From Cytidiella melzeri (lineage: Eukaryota > Basidiomycota > Agaricomycetes > Polyporales > Irpicaceae), in the NCBI GenBank assembly GCA_022592445.1, contig JABYQR010000254.1:1-64000 (forward strand): 64,000 nucleotides of DNA, written 5' to 3'. Position 1 is the first letter of the stretch; every line of letters starts with the position of its first letter. A program made the position numbers and the translations under genes. This document shows, piece after piece, positions 56,188 through 64,000 of this stretch. The notes beneath the pieces are model-generated. The model was not told the origin of the DNA. It did not search any database and saw nothing but the letters and a program-made list of their open reading frames with translations.

Positions 56188-59076
56188 ATGCAAGCCTCTG
56201 ATTTTCTTGACAACGGTGACCCTTTTTTCAACCTCGACGACGACGACAACGAATATCACGATGGAGAAGTCGAGCCATTGCCACCGGAAGCCCAGATGCA
56301 TGTCGACAACTCTTTCAAAACCGCGGGAGGGCCGCTTGCTCGAACGACCTTATTCATGAGCCACCTAAGTACCCTTACCAATGCGGATATCGCCCTCAAG
56401 ATGGCCAGCATCATCGAGCATATGGCCTCACTGCAGATGGACGTCACCACCTTCCTACATTTCTTGAGTTGGAATTTGAAGGTACCCGTTGACATGAAGC
56501 ATGAGGAGGGAACTATCAGGTATGTACTCAAATACAATAAGTTGTATCCATTTGACCTCAACTCTCGTCAAGATACGCTCGAACAGCGCTCATGCATAGC
56601 GAACAGCTGCCCGGCATCCTCAAGAACTGGCACAAGCCGCCACGACCACACAGCTGGGGTGTTCGCACTACGGCTGCTCGTAACGCTATGGACGATTGGG
56701 CGTTGGAGAATGTGACGGCACGCATCAATCGCGAGATGCGATTATTTGCGCCTCAGCTTTTGTCGCCGCCGCAGGACATCACTGAAGAATCCCTCCTTGC
56801 CACAAGACTCAAGGACGACATTCCCGCTATGCAAGCCACTCAGCCTACCTTTTGGAAGCTGATGCACTCGCTCTCGTGCACTCCGCTTCAGGCGAAGCGG
56901 AACAAGTACAAGAGCCACGAGCCGGTAAGATTGCTTCTCTCGTACCTCACCAATGCTGTACTGATCAATTTGCAGCGTATTTTCATTATCGGTGCAATGC
57001 TACACTATGGACGTTCCCACCACCGCTGCCGATATCAAAAATTTCTCAGCATCTATCTCAAGGCATCCGGACTTGCTGCGAAGGCAAACGACACCACGCA
57101 CCTCTTCGGACTCACGATGAGTCAGAAGTGGATTTACAAAGGCATCGAGCAGCTGTCCGACTCCAACCGCCAGCGCATGATGGACGACATCATCCGTTAC
57201 CTCTGGTTCGGCGGCCACGACAATCTCAACCTTGCGTTCAAGATCTACGAGCAGCGAGCCAACAAGCAGTCCCACTTCGACAACGGCACTGCGGGGACAA
57301 TATACATCGTGAAGGACACCTCCGTACCACCTCCAAATCGAATTGCGTACATGGAACAGCGAGCACGTGAGTGCAAAAATCCTATCACCGCACTCGAGAT
57401 CTTTCTCAAGGCCCGACACTTTGGACCTCGCCTCTATGAGCAACGCATTCATATAGTACTCAGCATACTCCTCGAAGCCCCCGAGTTTACAGACTGGGAG
57501 CACAAGGCCGATGCTGCGTTAGCCTGTCCCACGCCGGTTCAGCAGCTTCCTATTGGTCTGGAGCATGCTACCGTCCAGCATGTCCTTGACACTGTGCATA
57601 TGGAGGAGGGGACTCAGGAGGGTAACCGCCAAGTTATTGACGAGTGGAAGCGGCAGCTTGGCCTCACGGATGTCAAGGCAAGACAGGAGCCGATGGCGAA
57701 CAGGCTTATCGTTTGGGTAGGCGATCAGCTCACCACGATTCAGCTGCGGTTTGTCAAGAGAGATCGAGTGTTCGATCTCAACTTCATCCAGCGATTCGAG
57801 CAGTTCCTGGAAATATTCGGCTGGTTCCACGCTCAAATTGCCCAAGAGTTCTCGATGCACAAGCAGTATCTCGGCAGCAGCGAGAATCTCGGTCTCAAGC
57901 ACGCATTCGAAAATCTGAACCGCAAAGGGCTCAATACTACGTCAGTGCAAGGTGAGTTCTGCGATATATCCGAGAACTGTTTACTGATGAAGCTCTCATG
58001 CTAGGCAACTTTCATTATACCTTCCGCGAGGCGTTACGGCACACCGCTGAAGCTCGATTCCGAGACGTTTGGACGGTCGCGGCAGGTGTTGAAGAGCTCG
58101 CGGAGCTTCGTCAACGAACACCCCAAGAACTTCGAGATCTCGCGTGCAAGGTGGTTGACGAATACGCCTCTACAGAGGCTCTCGTCAAGCTTCGGCAACC
58201 TGACAAGTCTCGTTCCGCCCAAGATGATCTTTTTGATCTCAGCGTGCAATTCAATCGTGACACACTCGACTTCCTCGACTTGGACGACTGCATCCGAACG
58301 GGTGATGTAGGGCGCATGGAGTATTTACTTCCGCGGCTGCTGTTCCGCTTCCATGGTGGCGGAAACCACAAGTATGCACATGAATTACTCGAGCTGATGC
58401 AAGGCTTGTGGCGCGAGTGGCCCGATGATCTTAAGTACGTACCTGTTCCTTTGAGTACTCACCGCTGAACAATTATTACAGGTCGTTCGTGATGCGCTTC
58501 TGTTGGCTTGCCAACACCACAGGCAAAAAGAACTCATTCCTCGCCTTTGACATGGTGCAGGAACACAATATCCGAGATATTAAGGTACACTTCTCATCCT
58601 TGTCCTCATCGACCGAGCTTACAAGTTTTTAGGTTACATTTGCAACTTTGGGACCGTACGCAACATGGGATTACATCAAGAGGATGTCGGCATCAATTCC
58701 TACGCAACGTAAAATCAAGCATCACGTCGAACGTGAATTCAATCATTTCTGTCGCGGGCTGTCTCACACATCGCCAAGCCACCATGAGGACGTCGTTAAG
58801 CTGCAGGGGAAGTATCACGAGGCGAAGGCGCATGTCTTCAAGCCTGGTCGCCATCTAACATCGAACAACAAGGTTAAGGACGTTATGGCCCTTGGCTCTA
58901 ATCCAAAGACCCTGCAGGCGATGATTGACAGATGGACAGAGAGACGATTGACAGAGAAGTCGGACAAGGAAATATTTGACGATGTAGATACATTGGTCCA
59001 GAGGTACAAGGACTCGATGTCGGTGAGGGCAAACAAGACTCACACAGAGCCAAGCACGAGTGTAGCACAGAATTGA
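56188..59076 (+). CDS. DUF6589 domain protein, candidate mobility protein
   Basis: Exons 56188-56519, 56573-56924, 56976-57951, 58005-58434, 58482-58584 and 58633-59076, all with GT-AG introns of 47-53 bp and consistent phases, give 878 residues. The N-terminus is acidic (NLDDDDNEYHDGEVE). Residues ~90-300 are helical. DUF6589-like blocks: VWVGDQLTTIQLR (~472), FGWFHAQIAQEF and HKQYLGSSENLGLKHAF (~508-535), DLDDCIRTGDVGRM (~645), FHGGGNHKYAHELLELM (~668-684), CWLANTTGKKNSF and MVQEHNIRDIK (~702-728). The C-terminus is Lys/Glu-rich. DUF6589 is common and multicopy in Agaricomycetes; its biochemistry is not known to me. The order D (GDQLT), H (WFH), E (KYAHELLE) could be a nuclease-like active site, but that is inference. 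No stop or frameshift, so recently functional. Confidence 0.85.
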
Positions 59077-59110
59077 TAATATTCATGTACATACAACATT
59101 ATTTGCAGAA

Positions 59111-62100
59111 TCAGCTTGTAGACGAGCGCGGATCTGCTTTCCATCGAAACTTTGAACTGCTTTGAGGCGGTGTTGGATACAGGAAGGGAGTCTGCAAAGA
59201 CGAAGCGACAGGTGTCGATGTAGTGGTGGTGGGGGTATAGTAAGGCTGCCAAAGCGGCGCTGGAGCAATTGTGCTATGAGCTGAAGGCAACGGGTATACA
59301 TGCGCTGGGCTTGTGGGAGAGGTCATGGAAATATGCGACAATGAGGTAACGGATGCTGGAGGACTGGGCATTTGAGTATAGTACATGGGAGGCCAAGGTT
59401 GCAACACAGGCGTATGAGGCGTTAAGGGCAAGTATCCGGGTGTGACATGCTGAGACGTAGCATTGGGTGTATGCGGAACTGATGATGTCGGGCCTGAATA
59501 AGTGGATACAAAGGGAAAGGGGCTGGCTGGTTGTGCTGCAGGAGGAAGATAGACAGGAGTTGCGGGGGCATCAGGAGGGAGATAGACGGGAGTTGCGGGG
59601 GTATGAATAGTGCTGCTTTGAAGAACAAGTGTCGAAGCTCCCATCGGATTGGCATAATAAGCTGGGGATAGCGTTGTAGTCTGTACTTCTCCAGGTTGTT
59701 TGCGCGGCTTTCCTCCTTTTGCAAAGCGCTTTACCTCGCGTTCTCCTGCGCGACGCTCACGTTCTTTTTCTTCTGTGATAGGCTTCATGTGTATCGTTTC
59801 AGCCTTGCGTTCAGCTGCGCGCGATTGTATACCTGACTTGTTTTCTTGAGCCAATCAGCATCCAGTTCTGCAATATGAGAGAGAGCACCCGGGCCAAGCT
59901 CCGAAGCAAAAGTCCAGCCGGGCAGAGCTAGGTTCAGATCGTCCATAGTCCTGATCTTAGCCTCAGATGCGAGAGTAGCTAGTACGTCGTCAGGCAGAAG
60001 AGTTGCTGGCAGAAACCCAGATTGTCGGTCGGATTCACGCCAGTAAGTATCTCGGAAGGCAAGTAGAGCAGTCTTGACGGAAGCTGCGCGGGCGCGGTTG
60101 CGTTTTGGGATCTCGGTCAAGAGCTGCTGCTGAGTGAAGTCATCAGGGCCAACTGGAGGAAGGATAGTAACCTCCGTTAGTCTGGCATTTAGGCGACGAA
60201 TGAGGTTGAGAATCGCAACGTCATGTTCATTGATAGGACAGTCGAAATTGTGGCCTTTGCTGAGCAGACAATTGTCGCAGCAAATGACAATGCGTTCTGA
60301 AGGAATTTGAAAGGTCAGTAGAGCACGTCATGTTTGATAGAACTTGCCTTGCAGCGGCGGATCTGGGTTCTCAAAGTGTTGTCTCATAACCGCGCCACGA
60401 CAGGACTCAGTAATAATGTACTCCCGCATGGTTGGCTCCATCTTCTTGCGATACTCGACGTCGGGATCATTCTCTAAGTCATCTTCTGGCATGTTGGCTG
60501 GATTTGCGATCACATGGTTGCTATCCTCTTGGTCGGCGTGCTGTACCTGTTCAACCCCTTGTGCCTGATCTTCTTGTCGCTTTCGCTTCGGCCGAGGTGG
60601 TACAGCCTCATCTATGTCTTCTTCCTTAACACTCGCCGTCGTGATAGCCCTTGTATTTTCTTTTGCTTGTGAGGCCTGTGGCTGGCGTTTCTTGGTCTGT
60701 TCAAAAACCGACGGCTCGACCAGCATCAAGGAGAAGGCCGACATGCCGTTGCGTCCTGCACGTCCAGCATGCTGTGCCCATTCAACTACACTTCTAGTAG
60801 CCTGAAACTGAATAGTTCGGGGAAGATGTGGAACGTCGAGACCCTACAAATAGGTGAGACATTGATTGCTTTGCATGACATGAAAATATGCTTACCATTC
60901 CTGCGGACTCTGTCGCAATGACTATCTTAATGCCTCCAAGCATAAACAACTGAATGACGAGCTGCTTCACTACGGAATCGCGTGTTGAGATGACAAAGTC
61001 AATTTGCTCCCGAAGAGGTGAGTCGCGAGGGATCTGTCGGAGAAGATAAAGCCAGATTCGGATGGCAAGCTCGCGTGTGTTGACATAGATCAGTGCAGGA
61101 ACCAGTTCATCACCAGCGAGGCCTTCATCCAAGACAAAGTCCAGCGCGCCGTAGTCCGATGGACTCTTGAGTCGACAAACGACTGCGGTGATATTGTGAC
61201 GTTCGTTTCCCAAGTTGAGAACGAACATTCTTTCCCGTGAGAACGCAAGCTTGTTAAGCAGCTCACGGAGCATGTCTGGAGTAAGTGTGGCGGTGCAGAA
61301 AAAGATGGGTTTGCGAGTCATAAGTGAGCGCGTTTTCTCGACTTCACCAAAGTCTCGCCGGAACTCTTTCCCCCATTCCAGAACGCAGTGGGCCTCGTCA
61401 ATCACCGTGGCTACAACATTCTTCATCCAGTACGCGCTTCGAACAAGCAGGGAGAATCGAGGGTGCCGGAAGATCATCTCGGGGGAGGTAATAATGGCCC
61501 GGATCTCGTCGTTCTCAAGTCTCTGATCAAGAAATGGTGAGACAATTCATCTGGGACAATAACTTGACTGACCTTGTGAAGTTCATCGGAATATGTCTCC
61601 CCGTTTACAGCGGCTGCCTCAATTCCCCTGCGACTAAATCTTGCTGCCTGGTATGAGCGCATATAGTGAGTTTTGAGTGTAATTTCGTCTAACAAGGCTC
61701 ACCTGGTCGACTTCAAGCGCATTGAGCGTTGAGATGACAATTATCTTGCTCTTACCAGTAGGGTCCGCAAAGAGCATGAGCATGAACGCTTCTGTCTTTC
61801 CGGAGCCAGTGCTGCAGATCAAACCGGTGTCGATCCCAAGAAATGCAGCTTCGGCGCAGTCTTTTTGATACCACCGAGGAACCATACCACCCGTCCGATA
61901 ACTCAGCTCGGACTCCATTCGTACTTGGGTGATGAACGAGGAGTAACGGCGATCCTTGTCCTTGGTCGCGGCTTCTCTAGCCTCCTCGAGTGTCTGATAG
62001 GAACTAATGTGCTGCTTTGTCTTTGGGCACGCAGGAGGCAAGAGATTTTCGCCCTCAGTTTGAGGCTTTTCTGCATCTTTTACGGAGCTATCAGGACCTT

Positions 62101-62185
62101 GAGTTGTAGTGAGGGCGTTGCGCCGGACAGACTTTGACGTCGAAGACCTCTTATTAGCAGTAGGGAGCGGAGCGGAGCGCATCAT
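59111..62185 (-). CDS. RecQ-like DExH-box DNA helicase with proline-rich tail
   Basis: Exons (minus) 62185-61703, 61647-61573, 61522-60896, 60843-60348, 60296-59838 and 59772-59111 join in phase to 933 residues. Introns are 50-65 bp; the one at 60347-60297 is GC-AG. Motifs: WYQKDCAEA then Walker A CSTGSGKTEA (~122-131), VISTLNALEVDQ, ITSPEMIFRH, DEAHCVLEWG (~226), FFCTATLTP (~260; motif III with TAT for SAT), IVIATESAGMGLDVPHL (~385-403), WAQHAGRAGRNG (~415-426, motif VI). After the core: a Lys/Glu-rich linker, ERIVICCDNC (Cys cluster, possible RecQ-like zinc site), a helical region, and a ~220-residue Pro/Thr/Ser-rich tail. A RecQ-type enzyme would unwind DNA 3'-5'. The last splice (GTCAGG...CACAG, 59837-59773) is the least certain; without it the protein ends after LNARLKRYT. 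Faces the DUF6589 gene with 34 bp between ends. Confidence 0.85.
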
Positions 62186-62566
62186 GATGGAATATAGCAG
62201 TAAACGAGTGGGTTAAAGCATATTATTATAAGCTAATAACCTATAGGAGCTTTTGAGGGAAGGGACCGAGGACAGAGCGAGGGAGAGAGGATGGGAGCGC
62301 AGGTCGCGCGAGCACGATAATAATAAACGCCCGATAATGGACGCGTTGTGGACGCGTCGCGTCGCGTCAGGTAGCTTCAAGTCGTCTGTGGGCTCGGGGA
62401 TTGAGAGTACACACTATTCAACTTTCTTGGCATTAGGTTATGACTATACAAATGAAATGGCCTCCAAGCTTTGTCGATAGGATCGACAGTGGCCAGTCTT
62501 AAATTACTTTACTGTACGGCCACTCGGCGCTTGCAACGGACGTGTGTGTGGTGAATGCGATCAGAT

Positions 62567-62692
62567 ACATCACGTGGGGGTGATCACTACCCCTCTCTAC
62601 GAAATTCACCAGACGTTTAGCTGCCTCTCCGTCTTCTCTTTTTCGAACCCCGCCCCCAAATAGGCAAAGCTAAACGGCTGGTTCCGAGACTA
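62567..62692 (-). repeat. Right terminal inverted region with hairpin
   Basis: Read inward (minus): TAGTCTCG (62692-62685), CCAGCCGTTTAGCT pairing with AGCTAAACGTCTGG (13 of 14 positions), TTCGAAAAAGA between them, then the 47-bp inner TIR 62613-62567. The arm sequences differ from those on the left but the pairing is kept. Confidence 0.7.
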
Positions 62693-62938
62693 ACTACACA
62701 CTACATAATACACACCCCCGGAAAAGGAAGGTGAGGTCAATCGATCGGTGGTGAGGCTTTGATTTACCACAAACACTCGTCACAGCGCACTCTACACCAT
62801 CCATTAATTCCTCTTGACCACAAACACTCCATCCCAGTACTAAACAGTATTACTCGCATACTAAAAAGAAGCTTAGATAGCAGCATGAACGAACAAATCC
62901 AAAGTAAGGGTGTACAGCAGCCACACAGAAACTATAAT
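62693..62938. other. 3' flank of the PEX11-like gene
   Basis: Short non-coding interval between the candidate transposon and the PEX11-like gene; a direct repeat of CACAAACACTC lies at about 62767 and 62819. Confidence 0.4.
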
Positions 62939-63974
62939 CTAATACTTGGCAGTCTTGACAAGTTCCGTTTTGTGACGTTCGTACGTCTTTGCGGTGCTAG
63001 AAAGGATGCGAGCACACGTCAGCCGAGGCATCACAAGAAGACGACGTTTGAAACACCCTCACCTCAGGAAAGCTGCTGTCAGACCCGTGAGCGTTTGCAC
63101 CTGAAGCTTCGCTCGCTTCATCCCAAACACGTTATAGGCTACACAGAGCAATGCATGGATCAGCAAACGAGAACACAGCACAGAAAGGGTTGAATGGCAT
63201 CCTGCACTTACACACAAAGATGAGATCCATCAGCAGCTTCCACCGTGACATGACCATCCAATGATCCTGCCGTTGCAGTCTCCCTAGTTCTTTCGCGTCC
63301 AGCGTGTTTGCCCTCGGGTTTGATTTCGCGGTGGCACCCAGCATCGACTCGTCGTACAGTCGCGACTCGACTACACGCTGCGCTCAGCAAATGACTTAAG
63401 ATCAGAGATATGGCTACGTTACCTTGCCGCTGTTGCTCGGTGATCACGCTCCTTTCTACCGCGTTCTCAACCAAGTTGACGAGCGTGCTCAAGAACCAAC
63501 ACCAATCCGCATAGTAAGCCGCACGCTCCCCCGTCCGTTTTCCTATCAGACCTATCCTCGACAACGTAGCCACGTCGTCCGATAACCCGTTCGCCAGTTC
63601 CAGTAGTGTCGGCGGCGAAGCGTGCAAGAACGTGTGCAGGAGCGGTTTTGACTTATTCTTGGAAGAGCTCTTCGTGGTGTCGAGGCTTCGGTTCTCGGCA
63701 TGCTGTGCTAGGATTTCTGTCAGGGGTGACAGCCAATTGAACAGGATCAGTAACTTTCTGAGAGTTTTTTTTTTGGTTGGTTGTTAGCATTGTTACAAAA
63801 TGACAGGGCACGCTGACAGCTTTACCTCGTCAACGAGAAATGCGCTATGGCACTCTCGAACCGCCGAACCAGCGTCTTCTCCCATATTGGCCGCTGTGCC
63901 AACTTGAGAATGGACGACCGCGACAGCGTCGTGTGGAATATCAGGTACAGTTTCATGCTGTATTGCATTATTTT
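62939..63974 (-). CDS. PEX11-like peroxisomal membrane protein, 5' end outside window
   Basis: Exons (minus) 63974-63826, 63757-63423, 63382-63212, 63138-63063 and 62996-62939 give the C-terminal 262 residues, stop TAG at 62939-62941. PEX11 proteins act in peroxisome membrane elongation and division. Visible features: QYSMKLYLIFHTTLSRSSIL and WEKTLVRRFESAIAHFSLTR at the N-side, KLLILFNWLSPLTEIL, TLLELANGLSDDVATLSRIG with ADWCWFLSTLVNLVENAVER (amphipathic/membrane region), WKLLMDLIFVSYNVFGMKRA and TAKTYERHKTELVKTAKY at the end. The acceptor at 63383-63384 (TGAG) was chosen because the next AG puts the frame out. An acceptor TAG at 63975-63977 shows that coding continues beyond the window. Assignment to PEX11 is by motif memory. 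Confidence 0.65.
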
Positions 63975-64000
63975 CTACACACGCGCGCGCGCGAGTAAAA

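Larger units (their letters stand above)
55911..62692. mobile_element. Candidate DNA transposon: DUF6589 gene + RecQ-like helicase gene within structured TIRs
   Basis: Two convergent genes bounded by inverted terminal regions, left 55911-56056 and right 62567-62692. The inner 47 bp (56010-56056 against 62613-62567) match at 40 positions, including GAGAGGGGTAG and CCCACGTGA. Further out both ends share TAGTCTCG at the outer edge, a CCAG block, and TTCGAAAAAGA at the centre of a hairpin. GTCTCG...CGAGAC is flanked by TA on both sides, a possible TA duplication. Nothing else of size lies inside, and the flanks are host-like (GATA upstream region; PEX11-like gene). Autonomous-element status is inferred from architecture, not from a second copy. 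Confidence 0.7.

Overview
The window looks like nuclear DNA of a basidiomycete fungus, probably an Agaricomycete. Genes carry many 45-65 bp introns with GT-AG ends, and the transposon set is typical of mushroom-forming fungi: chromodomain Ty3/gypsy retrotransposons, a Helitron-type helicase, hAT, PIF/Harbinger and DUF6589 proteins. Host gene fragments resemble fungal pantothenate synthetase, HMG-CoA synthase, GATA factor and PEX11 genes. I saw no rRNA, tRNA or CRISPR array.

Layout. 1-16200 is a graveyard: an LTR (1-707), a decayed Helitron-like PIF1 helicase (1177-3939, minus) split by a solo LTR with perfect target duplications, then intron-bearing fragments of host genes (pantothenate synthetase 4801-5869, HMG-CoA synthase 6178-6861, a Gln/Ser/Thr-rich protein 11447-13060) lying beside copies of a short hairpin-bearing repeat. 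16200-45302 is a nest of Ty3/gypsy elements of three lineages, here called G1, G2 and G3: a G2 fragment (16200-20116, minus), G1 (20117-26682, plus), a hAT remnant (26683-28186, minus), G3 (28187-36716, minus, with a foreign LTR in its pol) and a complete G2 copy (36865-45212, plus, TSD CAAAT) inserted into an older LTR of its own kind. 45303-50872 holds DNA-transposon material: a Tc1/mariner-like fragment, a foldback element, a complete PIF/Harbinger element and a 705-bp TIR element. 51383-53631 is a host GATA zinc-finger gene (minus), and 62939 to the right edge is a host PEX11-like gene (minus, 5' end outside).

The most interesting object is at 55911-62692. Two intact-looking multi-exon genes, a DUF6589 protein (878 aa) and a RecQ-like DExH helicase (933 aa), face each other with 34 bp between their stop codons. 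The pair is enclosed by inverted terminal sequences. The inner part is 47 bp with 40 identities; further out both ends share short blocks and both fold into a long hairpin whose arms differ in sequence but keep pairing. I infer a DNA transposon whose mobility functions are DUF6589 plus a RecQ-like helicase; I know of no established superfamily with that pair, but could not search.

A second general observation is that G1, G2 and G3 all carry an extra reading frame of about 260 codons between the 5' LTR and gag with a common layout. G2 keeps it open (38171-38950) although its gag and pol are broken by frameshifts.
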